A stretch of DNA of 64,000 nt from CAWABB01 sp963780165 (GTDB taxonomy: Bacteria > Bacteroidota > Ignavibacteria > UBA10030 > UBA6906): NCBI GenBank assembly GCA_963780165.1, contig CAWABB010000001.1:2170001-2234000 (forward strand), given 5' to 3'. The notes below the pieces were generated by a model that did no database searches, had not been told where the DNA came from, and saw nothing but the letters and a program-made list of their open reading frames with translations. Positions 43,553 through 52,369 of this stretch are shown piece after piece. The position numbers and the translations under genes were made by a program. Positions within the stretch are counted from its first letter, which is position 1. The number at the start of each line of letters is the position of its first letter.

Positions 43553-45202
43553 CTATCGTGTCTGCGCCTCGAGCGCTTCATACAGCACCCGCCCTTCGTA
43601 CGAAGGCGGCAGTTCTGTGCCGGTCAGAATCGAGAGGGTCGGGGCGATGTCCGCGGGACTTGCCTTGTCGCCATACACGCCCTTTCGCACGCCAGGACCC
43701 AGGAGCATCACCGGGAGGTGTCGGTCGTAGGCGTACGGGCTTCCGTGGGTCGTGCCCGTGCTTCCGCTCCCCTCGAGTTGATACGCCTGATAGACATAGA
43801 CGACATCTCCGTTGCGCGACGGCTGATACGCGCGCGCCAGCAGGTCGGCCAGCGTGCTTTGCTGCGCCTGTGACCGCAGGTCCACGGTTGCATAGGCGCC
43901 TGCGACGGCCGGGAGCTCACCGATTCCCGCCGCGACAACGCGGGCCGCGGCATCCGTGGCGACCTTTTTCGCCTGCAGGACGTCGCGGTTAAGGTAGATA
44001 TTGCCGCCCGTCATCGCTTCGATCCAGGCCGTTCCCTTCGGCGGGGCGCCAAAGGTCTTCGTCAGCGCAGCCCCAGCGGCCTCCTTCACGGTTGCACCAT
44101 CCACGCGCTTCGCCTCAACCCGGTTGTTGCGAGCGCGGATCCATTCGGGCACAGGAGCAACGCCATGATCGCTGCTCAGGGCGATCAGGCAATTGTCGAG
44201 GCCGAGCGTCTCACCCAGGTAGGCGAAGAAGTCGGCGAGCTGCCGGTCTGTCCGCAGCGTCAGGTCCATGACTTCGTGGCTGTGCGGTCCGAATGAGTGG
44301 CCTACATAGTCGTTCGACGAGAGACTGATGCACAACAGGTCGGTGACGTCGCGCTGGCCGAGCTGTTCGGCCTTGATTGCGACCTTTGCAAACTCAAAGA
44401 CCAGCTCATTGCCAAACGGGCTGGTCAACAGCGCGTCGTAGAACGATCCCGTGATCCTCGACGGGTCATCGCCGACGATCGTGTGCGGGAACGTCCGGCC
44501 GAGTCCTTTTCCCCCGTCCTCATACGGCTGGTCATCGCTCCCGAGGTACGTGTACTCCTCCTCCGGCAACGTGCGCTCCCAGGTCTGGCCGAACATCGCG
44601 TTGATGCGGCCGCTCATATTGAACGCGCGGACCCATTCGGGAAGCTGGTCCATGTAGTAGGTCGACGTCGTGAACATGGAATCTTCCATCCAGTACGCTC
44701 CGTTGGCCAGTTTCCCGGCCATGAGAATCGCGGCCCGGTCTTTCCCGGAGACGGAGATGACGCGGGAGTTGAAGGAGCCGGCGATCCGTAGCTCGTCTCC
44801 GAATGTTCCGGTGGTGAGGTTGGCGGGAGAACGGCCGGTGCCGGGGTATCCGATCAGCCGCGTCTGCGCGTCCTCGACGCAGTACATGTTCCTTTTTGCC
44901 GTGCGATCGTACCAGGAATTCCCGACGATGCCATTCCGGTGGCCGTAGGTTCCGGTGGAGAGGACGGCGTGGCCAGGACCGGTCAGGGTCGCGGCGTGAT
45001 TCAACGTGGCGTTTGTGAAGACCGCCCCTGACGTCAGGAAGCGGTTGAACCCGTCTTCGACAAAGTGGGCACGGAACCGTTGCAGATACTCCTGAGGGAA
45101 CTGGTCGATGCTGATCAGGACGATGAGTTTCGGCTTCTCGGCCCGGGCATCGACGGGAGCGGCGAGGGCGATCGCGAGCAACAACAGGATAAGGGGGCGC
45201 AT
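43553..45202 (-). CDS. Secreted alkaline phosphatase / nucleotide pyrophosphatase family protein (PafA-like)
   Basis: 549 aa from ATG 45202 (GGAG upstream), beginning a signal peptide ('LILLLLAIALAAPVDARA'). First metal Asp in 'IVLISIDQFPQEYL', nucleophilic Thr in 'NHAATLTGPGHAVLSTGTYG', then 'SLSSNDYVGHSFGPHSHEV' and 'IALSSDHGVAPVPEW' provide the remaining Asp/His Zn ligands of the AP superfamily. PafA-type periplasmic phosphomonoesterases of Bacteroidota have this layout and release phosphate from many esters. The longer frame to 45334 lies upstream of the signal peptide and overlaps the promoter. Confidence 0.87.
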   Translation of the reverse strand: MRPLILLLLAIALAAPVDARAEKPKLIVLISIDQFPQEYLQRFRAHFVEDGFNRFLTSGAVFTNATLNHAATLTGPGHAVLSTGTYGHRNGIVGNSWYDRTAKRNMYCVEDAQTRLIGYPGTGRSPANLTTGTFGDELRIAGSFNSRVISVSGKDRAAILMAGKLANGAYWMEDSMFTTSTYYMDQLPEWVRAFNMSGRINAMFGQTWERTLPEEEYTYLGSDDQPYEDGGKGLGRTFPHTIVGDDPSRITGSFYDALLTSPFGNELVFEFAKVAIKAEQLGQRDVTDLLCISLSSNDYVGHSFGPHSHEVMDLTLRTDRQLADFFAYLGETLGLDNCLIALSSDHGVAPVPEWIRARNNRVEAKRVDGATVKEAAGAALTKTFGAPPKGTAWIEAMTGGNIYLNRDVLQAKKVATDAAARVVAAGIGELPAVAGAYATVDLRSQAQQSTLADLLARAYQPSRNGDVVYVYQAYQLEGSGSTGTTHGSPYAYDRHLPVMLLGPGVRKGVYGDKASPADIAPTLSILTGTELPPSYEGRVLYEALEAQTR

Positions 45203-45243
45203 GGGGCAATCTCCGTAACAAGCTGTTATGGCTGAGATCATGC

Positions 45244-45272
45244 AACCTACACACAAGCAGTAAGAGTTCCAA
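45244..45272 (-). promoter_or_regulatory. Promoter of the phosphatase gene
   Basis: Minus strand TTGGAA (45272-45267), 17-bp spacer, TAGGTT (45249-45244), about 35 nt of leader. No Pho-box-like direct repeat was obvious. Confidence 0.4.
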
Positions 45273-45342
45273 GGCGTGCGCATGTCACAGCCTGCTCCGC
45301 GCGTTGGCTTGAAATTCTGAGCCATTTTGCGCACCTTGGGCC

Positions 45343-46095
45343 ATGCTCCTCGTCATTCCTGCCATCGAACTCCGCGCAGGCCGCTGTGTCCAACAGGTTC
45401 AAGGCGTCGGCGGGTTTTCCTACTCTGACGACCCCGTGGAGATGGCCCGCCTCTGGCGCAAGGAGAACGCGCGTTCGCTCCATGTCACCGACCTCGACGG
45501 CGCCTCGACAGGCACGATTCCCAATGCGGAGGCCGTCAAGCGGATCGTCGATGCCGTTGACATTCCGGTCGAGGTCGGCGGAAGCCTCCGGACTCTGGAC
45601 GAGGTCGATCGGGCCCTCTCGCTCGGCGTGTATCGCGTGGTTGTCGGCACCATGGTGATCGAAGAGCCGGAGGTGGCGCAAAAGGCGCTGGCGACGTTCG
45701 GCGCGAGCAAAATCGTGCTCGGCGTCGATGCCATGGACGGGATGGTGATGATGCAGGGTTGGAAAGAGTCGTCGGGCCTCACCGCGCTGTCGGTGGCCCT
45801 CAACGCAAAGGCCATGGGGTTCCGCCGGATGCTGTACACCGAAGTCCGTCCGGATGACACGCTCCGCGGCGTCAACATCAAGGTCCTCCACGACCTCGCC
45901 GTGAACTCGGGGATGCGTATCACCTCCTCGGGAGGGCTCCGGGGGTTAGAGGATCTGCTTGCCGTGTGCGAGCTTGAATCGTTGGGAGTCGACTCGGTGG
46001 TGATCGGGCGAGCGCTGTACGAAAACCGGTTTTCGTGCCAGGGCCTCTGGCGCATGTGCGAAGCCGGAGATTATCCTTACACTGCAAAGGTTTGA
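45343..46095 (+). CDS. hisA: HisA-type ProFAR isomerase (histidine biosynthesis)
   Basis: 250 aa (beta/alpha)8 barrel. 'LVIPAIELRAGRCVQQVQG', 'SLHVTDLDGAS', 'VEVGGSLRTLDEV', 'IVLGVDAMDGMVMMQGW' and 'GMRITSSGGLRGLEDL' follow the HisA order, with both phosphate-binding Gly motifs. The second catalytic Asp (in 'LGVDAMDG') is kept, but the first, invariant Asp of 'PAxDL' is Glu (E9). No other his gene lies in the window; it is followed by purE after 2 bp, linking imidazole and purine metabolism only by location. Could be a HisA paralogue with altered activity. Confidence 0.82.
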   Translation: MLLVIPAIELRAGRCVQQVQGVGGFSYSDDPVEMARLWRKENARSLHVTDLDGASTGTIPNAEAVKRIVDAVDIPVEVGGSLRTLDEVDRALSLGVYRVVVGTMVIEEPEVAQKALATFGASKIVLGVDAMDGMVMMQGWKESSGLTALSVALNAKAMGFRRMLYTEVRPDDTLRGVNIKVLHDLAVNSGMRITSSGGLRGLEDLLAVCELESLGVDSVVIGRALYENRFSCQGLWRMCEAGDYPYTAKV

Positions 46096-46097
46096 CC

Positions 46098-46556
46098 ATG
46101 GGACGCGTTCTCGTGCTTCTCGGCAGCAAAACGGATGAGCAGGCGATGCATGCCTGCACGGAGTACCTGACCAGGTTTGGAATTGACTACGATCTTGTTG
46201 TGTCCTCAGCGCACCGCCAGCCCGACGAGACGGCTGTGCTTGTGCGTGAGGCGGAAGGGAAGGGCTATGCGCTGGTGATCGCCGCGGCCGGAATGGCCGC
46301 ACATCTCCCTGGCTTTGCAGCGTCGCTGACTACGCTGCCCGTGATCGGCGTTCCGCTCGAAGGGTCCGCCCTGCGGGGGCTCGATGCGCTGTATTCGATC
46401 GTCCAGATGCCCGCGGGCATCCCGGTGGCTACGGTGGCGATCGGTTCGGCCGGCGCGAAGAATGCGGCGGTACTTGCGGCGGAGATTCTGGCGCTCGGAA
46501 CGCCGCAGCTCAAGAAGGCGCTGGCCGACTTCCGGAAGAGCGGGTCGAAGTTCTGA
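46098..46556 (+). CDS. purE: N5-carboxyaminoimidazole ribonucleotide mutase (PurE class I)
   Basis: 152 aa from ATG 46098, 2 bp after hisA. 'VLLGSKTDEQAM' binds the phosphate, 'VVSSAHRQPDET' holds the catalytic His, 'IAAAGMAAHLPGFAASLTTLPVIGVP' is the conserved core. Interconverts N5-CAIR and CAIR in purine synthesis. The normal partner purK is not here. 'SAHRQP' replaces the common 'SAHRTP', a mild change. Confidence 0.92.
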   Translation: MGRVLVLLGSKTDEQAMHACTEYLTRFGIDYDLVVSSAHRQPDETAVLVREAEGKGYALVIAAAGMAAHLPGFAASLTTLPVIGVPLEGSALRGLDALYSIVQMPAGIPVATVAIGSAGAKNAAVLAAEILALGTPQLKKALADFRKSGSKF

Positions 46557-46574
46557 CCGGCCCGGAACCGTGCG

Positions 46575-47480
46575 ATGAAGATCCTTGTTCTGGGCCATCT
46601 GGCCATCGACGTCGACCATCGATCTGAAACCGAAACGATGGAAGCAACCGCGGGCGTCTTCCGCTCGGTCGCCGCGCTCTCGGAGATGATCGGACGCACA
46701 GACACGATCATCCCCGTGTGCGGCGTGGGCCGCGAGGAGTACCGGTCGGTCCTGGAACAGTGTGCGGCACTCCCCGGCGTGGAAACAGCCGGGATCTATC
46801 AGTCCGACGCCCCGACACATCGCGTGCACTTCTACCGCGTGGCGGACGGGTCGATGACCGCCTGTGCCCGGGAGATCGGACGGCCGATCCCGTTCGAGAA
46901 GATCCGGAAGTACCTGGACGTCAACGGCGTGCTCATCAATATGTCCTCGGGCTCTGACCTGAGCCTGGAGACGCTCGATGAAATCCGGATGGCGGTGCGC
47001 GCCAAGGGCGTTCCGATCCATCTCGATGTCCACAATCTTGCACGGGGCGTGAATGATCGCTACGAGCGGGTGCTGCGGCCGGTCCCGGAGTGGAGACGCT
47101 GGGCCTTCATGGTGGACACCGTGCAGGGGAGCGAAGAGGAGATCAACGTCCTGCATCCTGACACGCAGACCGAAGAGGCGTTGGTGGGGCATCTGTTCAC
47201 GCTCTGCGTGAAGAGGCTGCTCGTCACCCGTGGGGCCCGGGGCGCGACGATATACCGGAACGAGCGGAAGCACACGCTTCGGGAAGACATCCCCGCCGCG
47301 GCCGTGTCCGTGGAGCGAGACCCCGTGGGCGCGGGAGACGTCTTCGCGGCTGCGTTCCTGTCCTCGCTGCTCCGGTCCGACGACGAGATTGCGGCGGCCA
47401 GGGTCGCTGTGGCCGCTGCCGGTGACCATGCCGCCCGCTTTGCGGGCGTCGAACAGAACAACATGACGGCCGCACCATGA
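46575..47480 (+). CDS. PfkB-family carbohydrate/nucleoside kinase
   Basis: 301 aa. 'MKILVLGHLAIDVDHRS' is the ribokinase-like opening, but the usual N-terminal double-Gly substrate motif is replaced ('ATAGVFRSVAALSEM'). The ATP-site signature 'DPVGAGDVFAAAFLSSLL' with the catalytic Asp is intact, as is 'RLLVTRGARGATIY'. Substrate unknown. Its stop overlaps dapD (ATGA). Confidence 0.8.
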   Translation: MKILVLGHLAIDVDHRSETETMEATAGVFRSVAALSEMIGRTDTIIPVCGVGREEYRSVLEQCAALPGVETAGIYQSDAPTHRVHFYRVADGSMTACAREIGRPIPFEKIRKYLDVNGVLINMSSGSDLSLETLDEIRMAVRAKGVPIHLDVHNLARGVNDRYERVLRPVPEWRRWAFMVDTVQGSEEEINVLHPDTQTEEALVGHLFTLCVKRLLVTRGARGATIYRNERKHTLREDIPAAAVSVERDPVGAGDVFAAAFLSSLLRSDDEIAAARVAVAAAGDHAARFAGVEQNNMTAAP

Positions 47481-48310
47481 CGCTCGCGCTGGAAATAGAA
47501 GAGTTCTTTGCGACCCCGTCGGACGCGTTGAATCGCCACCGCGCGCTGCAGGCGTTTAACGAGTTCAAGTTCTTCCTGAACAGGGGAGAGATCCGGGCCG
47601 CCGATCGCATCGGAGACACGTGGCAGGTACACGTATGGGTGAAGAAAGGGATTCTGCTCGGGATGCGACTCGGGACGCCTGCGGAAGTCACCTTGAACGC
47701 GCAGGTCCGCTACATCGAGACCACCACGTTCCCGCTCCGCCATCTTTCCGTGGATGACGGCGTGATGGTTCCCGCGGGCGGATCAGCAATCCGCGACGGC
47801 GCGTTCGTCGGCCGTGGCGTTCTCTGCTCTCCGCCGATGTACATCGAAGCCGGCGCGTACGTTGATGCGGGCACGAGCGTGGGCTCGCACTCGTTGGTCG
47901 GGAGCTGCACGCAGGTCAGCAAGAACGTGCATATGGGTCCTGGAACGCTGATTGAGGGTATGCTTGAACCGATTGACGCCCTTCCGGTCATCATTGAGGA
48001 GGACGTATACCTCGCGGGGGCATCGTGGGTACAGGGGAGCGTGATCATCCGCCATGGCGCAGTGATCGGACCTGGCGTGATGCTCTCGGGAGGAGCCACG
48101 CTCTACGACGCCGCTTTTGAGCGGACGTCTGCTCCGACGGGCGACGGGCCCCTGGTGATACCGCCGAACGCTGTCGTCGTGCAAGGCCAACGTCAGGTCG
48201 GGCAGTCGCGTGCCGCGGCCGCCGGTGTCACCCAGACTGTCCCCGTCATCGTGCAGTACCGTGAGCCGGGGCGAGCGGCGTCGGCAGTCCTGAAGGATGT
48301 CATGCGATGA
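47477..48310 (+). CDS. dapD: Tetrahydrodipicolinate N-succinyltransferase (DapD)
   Basis: 277 aa. An N-terminal helical domain is followed by a left-handed beta-helix of hexapeptide repeats ('GAFVGRGVLCSPPMYIEAGAYVDAGTSVGSH' region, 'VGSCTQVSKNVHMGPGT', 'GAVIGPGVMLSGGATLYDA'). 'RRGE…YIETTTFPLRHL' and the C-terminal 'QTVPVIVQYREPG' resemble DapD. Catalyses the succinyl-CoA-dependent step of lysine/diaminopimelate synthesis. Coupled at both ends by ATGA overlaps. Confidence 0.88.
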   Translation: MTLALEIEEFFATPSDALNRHRALQAFNEFKFFLNRGEIRAADRIGDTWQVHVWVKKGILLGMRLGTPAEVTLNAQVRYIETTTFPLRHLSVDDGVMVPAGGSAIRDGAFVGRGVLCSPPMYIEAGAYVDAGTSVGSHSLVGSCTQVSKNVHMGPGTLIEGMLEPIDALPVIIEEDVYLAGASWVQGSVIIRHGAVIGPGVMLSGGATLYDAAFERTSAPTGDGPLVIPPNAVVVQGQRQVGQSRAAAAGVTQTVPVIVQYREPGRAASAVLKDVMR

Positions 48311-49302
48311 CGCTCCAGCGCCTCCTTGTGGTTGGAAGCAATGGTTTGCTGGGGCAGAAGGTCGTCGAGCTCTTCGTGCGCGGCTCGTCCGCCGACATCA
48401 CGGCCTCCTCCGTCGAACCCGCTCCTGTGCGCACCCTGCATTCGGTCACGTACCGTCAGGCGGACATCACGTCGAAAAAGGATGTCAGGGCGCTGGTGTC
48501 GGCCGTCGAGCCGTCCGTGATCGTCAATTGCGCCGCGATGACGAACGTCGACGCGTGCGAGACCGAACGCGAGCTTGCGTGGAGGATCAACGTCTCCGGA
48601 GTCGAGCATCTGGCCGACGCCGCAAAGCGTGCGAACGCTGCGCTGGTTCACATTTCCACCGATTACGTCTTCGACGGGAAGCACGGGCCGTACTCCGAAG
48701 ACGACCGGCCCGAGCCGCTGAGCTACTACGGAAAGACGAAGCTCGCGAGCGAGAATGTCCTGCGGGCGTCGGACATCACGTGCCTCATCCTCCGGACGAT
48801 GGTCCTGTACGGGTACGCGGAGGGTGTCAAGGCCAATTTCGCGCTCTGGCTTATCGAAAGCCTGCAGAAGAAGAGTCCCGTCAACATCGTGGACGACCAG
48901 ATCGGAAATCCGACGCTGGTGGACGATCTCGCCTATGCGATCATGCGCGCGATTGAGCTGCAGAAGTGGGGCCTCTATCATGTCGCGGGGCGCGACATCC
49001 TCAGCCGGTATGATTTTGCGGTGACACTGGCCGGCGTGTTCGGCCTGGATCCAGGGCTGGTCACCCCCATCAAAACCGAGCATCTGAAGCAGCCGGCGCC
49101 CCGGCCCCTGCAGTCCGGCCTGGTCACGCTCAAGGCCGAAACGGAGATCGGCTACCGGCCGTCCACTGTCGAAGAAGGGCTGCAGATCGTCCGCAGTCAG
49201 CTGTTCAGGAGCGCGCGCCGCCCGGCGGGCGATAGGGCTCCGGCCAGCGTGCAGGGGCAACAACGACCGAACGAAGGGCGTCCCGGGAAGCGCCCGTCAT
49301 GA
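48307..49302 (+). CDS. dTDP-4-dehydrorhamnose reductase-like NAD-dependent epimerase/reductase (RfbD/RmlD family)
   Basis: 331 aa. NAD(P)-binding 'LLVVGSNGLLGQKVVELF', 'VIVNCAAMTNVDACETERELAWRINV' and 'LVHISTDYVFDGKHGPYSEDD', with the catalytic 'LSYYGKTKLASEN' (Tyr-Lys), are all RmlD signatures. The C-terminal ~35 residues are a disordered Arg/Gly/Pro-rich extension ('ARRPAGDRAPASVQGQQRP'). No rmlA, B or C is adjacent, so the actual sugar or cofactor substrate is uncertain. Confidence 0.82.
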   Translation: MTLQRLLVVGSNGLLGQKVVELFVRGSSADITASSVEPAPVRTLHSVTYRQADITSKKDVRALVSAVEPSVIVNCAAMTNVDACETERELAWRINVSGVEHLADAAKRANAALVHISTDYVFDGKHGPYSEDDRPEPLSYYGKTKLASENVLRASDITCLILRTMVLYGYAEGVKANFALWLIESLQKKSPVNIVDDQIGNPTLVDDLAYAIMRAIELQKWGLYHVAGRDILSRYDFAVTLAGVFGLDPGLVTPIKTEHLKQPAPRPLQSGLVTLKAETEIGYRPSTVEEGLQIVRSQLFRSARRPAGDRAPASVQGQQRPNEGRPGKRPS

Positions 49303-49317
49303 ACATCAGACACGACC

Positions 49318-50586
49318 ATGCTTGATCTCAAGTTTATCAGGGAACAGCCCGGCGTTGTGCGGGCGGGAGTGGCGCGCAAGGGAGAGGACCCGGCACGCGT
49401 CGACGACGTCATCGCGCTTGACAGCCGCCGCCGCGAGCTCGTCCAGCGGACCGAATCGCTGAAGAGCCGGAAGAACACCGTGTCGGCCGACGTGGCGAAG
49501 CTGAAGGCCGCGCGCGAGAACGCCGACGCGCTCATCACCGAGATGCGGGCGGTCGCGGAGGAGATCAAGTTGCTGGACGATCAGCTGCGGACGGTCGAGG
49601 AGCAGCTGCGGGGGGCGCTCCTGCTGATCCCAAACATCCCGCATGCCGACGTTCCCGACGGGAGAACCCCGGCCGACAACAAGGTCATCGCCGAATGGGG
49701 GAGCGATCCGGTGATCGACTTCACGCCGAAGCCGCATTGGGAGCTTCTCGAGACATTGCATCTTGTCGACTTCGCGCGGGGAACCAAAGTAACGGGAGCC
49801 GGGTTCCCGATATATACGGGCCGCGGCGCGAGACTGGAACGCGCGCTGATCAATTTTTTCCTGGACACGGCGAGCGCCTCCGGCTATACCGAAATGTTTC
49901 CGCCGATCGTCGTGAACGAGGACAGCGCGAGAGGGACGGGGCAGCTGCCGGACAAGGAAGACCAGATGTACGTCGTGACGCGCGACAATCTGTATCTGGT
50001 TCCGACGGCCGAAGTGCCCGTGACCAATTTCCATCGCGACGAAATCCTCCGCGAGGAGGAGCTGCCGGTGAAGATCTGCGCGTACACGCCGTGCTTCCGA
50101 CGGGAAGCCGGATCGTACGGCAAGGACGTGCGGGGTCTCAACCGGGTACATCAGTTCAATAAAGTGGAGCTGGTCAATCTCGTCCATCCCGGGACATCGT
50201 ATCAGGAACTCGAGGCGATGCGCGGGCAGGCCGAACGCTTGCTGCGGCAACTGGGGCTCCGGTACCGCGTGCTGCTCATGTGCTCCGGTGATCTCGGCTT
50301 CACGCAGGCGAAGAAGTACGACCTCGAGGTATGGTCCATCGCGCAACAGCGCTGGCTCGAAGTGTCGTCGGTCAGCAACTTCGAGGCATACCAGGCCCGC
50401 CGCATGAACATCCGTTTCCGTCCCCGCGCCGGCGGCAAGCCCGAAATCGTCCATACGCTCAACGGCTCCGCCCTCGCGCTCCCGCGCACCATGGCTGCGC
50501 TTCTCGAGGCGTACCAGACGCCAGAGGGGAAAGTCCTGATCCCGAAGGTTCTTCATCGTTACACCGGTTTCGAAGTTCTGGGCTGA
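49318..50586 (+). CDS. serS: Seryl-tRNA synthetase
   Basis: 422 aa class II aaRS. The N-terminal coiled-coil tRNA-binding arm ('RRRELVQRTESLKSRKN' onward), motif 2 'YTPCFRREAGSYGKDVRGLNR' and motif 3 'NGSALALPRTMAALLEAYQ' are standard; 'EVSSVSNFEAYQARRMNIRFR' is the SerS-specific block. Charges tRNA-Ser (and tRNA-Sec if present). ATG 49318, 15 bp after the rfbD-like gene. Confidence 0.96.
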   Translation: MLDLKFIREQPGVVRAGVARKGEDPARVDDVIALDSRRRELVQRTESLKSRKNTVSADVAKLKAARENADALITEMRAVAEEIKLLDDQLRTVEEQLRGALLLIPNIPHADVPDGRTPADNKVIAEWGSDPVIDFTPKPHWELLETLHLVDFARGTKVTGAGFPIYTGRGARLERALINFFLDTASASGYTEMFPPIVVNEDSARGTGQLPDKEDQMYVVTRDNLYLVPTAEVPVTNFHRDEILREEELPVKICAYTPCFRREAGSYGKDVRGLNRVHQFNKVELVNLVHPGTSYQELEAMRGQAERLLRQLGLRYRVLLMCSGDLGFTQAKKYDLEVWSIAQQRWLEVSSVSNFEAYQARRMNIRFRPRAGGKPEIVHTLNGSALALPRTMAALLEAYQTPEGKVLIPKVLHRYTGFEVLG

Positions 50587-50591
50587 GCCGC

Positions 50592-52352
50592 ATGAAACCG
50601 CTGCTCCGTCTCCGACCGTACCTCGCGCGGTACCGCCGCACCGTCATTCTCGGCATTCTGACGGTCGTGGCCAGCAACCTGTTTACGGTGGGGCAGCCCC
50701 TGGTGGTCGGCCGCGCGATCGACACGCTCAAGACCGGCCTCGAAACGCACTCGCTCGCGGGGGGCGATCTGCTGCTCTATGCCCTGCTCGTCGTGGGGCT
50801 CTCGCTCGTGGCGGGCGTCTTCACGTTCCTGACCCGCCAGACCATCATTGTCATGTCGCGCAAGATCGAGTTCGATCTGCGCAACGACTTCCTCGCCCAT
50901 CTCCAGCGCCTTCCGCTCTCGTTCTACCAGAACACGCCGACCGGGGACCTGATGGCGCACGCGACGAACGATATCGGTGCCGTGCGGAACACGCTGGGGC
51001 CCGGCGTCATGTATCCCACCGACACGCTGATGACGTTCACGATGGTCCTTGCGATCATGTTCACCACGGACTGGCAGCTGACACTGCTGGCGCTGGTGCC
51101 GATGCCTTTTGTTTCGCTCGCTGTCTACCGTCTGGGGAAGCTGGTGCACAAGAAGTTCGAAGAGCGGCAGGCGAAGTATTCGGAGTTGACCACGCGGGCG
51201 CAGGAGAATCTCTCGGGCATCCGGGTCGTGCGGGCGTACGTGCGGGAAAGCTTCGAAATCCTCCGCTTCCGGACGCTGAGCCGGGAGTATCTCGAGAAGA
51301 ACCTCGTCCTCGCGCGCGTGCAGTCCATCATGTGGCCGCTGATGTTCATGCTGGTGGGCTTCTCGCTGGTCATCACCCTCTATGGCGGAGGCCTCAAGGT
51401 CATCGAGGGCCGGATGACCATCGGAACGCTGACCGCATTCTTCGGATACCTCGTGATGCTCATCTGGCCGATGATCGCGTTCGGATGGGTGATTAATCTG
51501 CTCCAGCAGGGCTCCGCCTCGATGGGACGGCTGGCGAAGATCTTCGATACGGTGCCCGAGGTCGCGGACGGCCCGAACACGGACACGGCCATCACGACGC
51601 TGCATGGCGACATCGAGTTCCGGGACGTCACGTTCACCCATACGGGGGCGAATCGTCAGACGCTCTCCGGGGTCAACCTGAGGATCCCGTCCGGGACGTC
51701 GCTTGCGATCGTCGGGTACACGGGCTCAGGGAAGAGCACGATGGTAAACCTGATCCCGCGGCTGTACGACGTTACCTCCGGGGCGGTGCTGATCGACGGG
51801 CGCGATGTCCGCACAATCCCGCTTGCCGTGCTGCGGCAGCACATCGGATGCGTCCCGCAGGAGACGTTCCTGTTCTCTCAGACGCTCGCTCAGAACATCG
51901 CGTACGGGCGCGACAGCGTCCCGCATGACGAGATTCTGGAATCGGCGCACATCTCGAGGATTGCGCGCGATGTTGAGGAGTTCCCATCGGGCTACGATAC
52001 GATGCTGGGGGAGCGCGGCATCACCCTTTCGGGCGGACAGAAGCAGCGTACCAGCCTTGCGCGGGCCCTCATGCGGAAGCCGAGCATCCTGATCCTGGAC
52101 GACGCGCTCTCGGCGGTGGACACCGTGACCGAGGAGGAGATCCTCTCCGGGCTCAGGGTTGTGATGAAGGAACGGACCAGTATCCTGATCAGCCACCGCA
52201 TTTCCACGGTGAAGGATGCCGACCAGATCGTCGTGCTGCACGAAGGGAATATCGCAGAGCGCGGCAACCATGATGAGCTCGTGGAGCACGGGGGGATCTA
52301 TGCGGATCTCTTCCGGAAACAGCAGCTTGAAGAGGAGCTGGAGCACCTGTAG
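50592..52352 (+). CDS. ABC exporter subunit with degenerate catalytic site (heterodimer half A)
   Basis: 586 aa. Six transmembrane helices (first from about residue 15) and an NBD: Walker A 'GYTGSGKST', signature 'LSGGQKQRTSLARAL', Walker B 'ILILDDALSAVD' with Asp in place of the catalytic Glu, H-loop 'ISHRIST'. The E-to-D change is typical of the non-canonical subunit of heterodimeric type IV exporters (TM287/288, TmrAB, YheI/YheH class). ATG 50592 follows the serS stop by 5 bp. Probably exports lipids or drugs. Confidence 0.88.
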   Translation: MKPLLRLRPYLARYRRTVILGILTVVASNLFTVGQPLVVGRAIDTLKTGLETHSLAGGDLLLYALLVVGLSLVAGVFTFLTRQTIIVMSRKIEFDLRNDFLAHLQRLPLSFYQNTPTGDLMAHATNDIGAVRNTLGPGVMYPTDTLMTFTMVLAIMFTTDWQLTLLALVPMPFVSLAVYRLGKLVHKKFEERQAKYSELTTRAQENLSGIRVVRAYVRESFEILRFRTLSREYLEKNLVLARVQSIMWPLMFMLVGFSLVITLYGGGLKVIEGRMTIGTLTAFFGYLVMLIWPMIAFGWVINLLQQGSASMGRLAKIFDTVPEVADGPNTDTAITTLHGDIEFRDVTFTHTGANRQTLSGVNLRIPSGTSLAIVGYTGSGKSTMVNLIPRLYDVTSGAVLIDGRDVRTIPLAVLRQHIGCVPQETFLFSQTLAQNIAYGRDSVPHDEILESAHISRIARDVEEFPSGYDTMLGERGITLSGGQKQRTSLARALMRKPSILILDDALSAVDTVTEEEILSGLRVVMKERTSILISHRISTVKDADQIVVLHEGNIAERGNHDELVEHGGIYADLFRKQQLEEELEHL

Positions 52353-52369
52353 GCGCTCCGGGCAGGACC

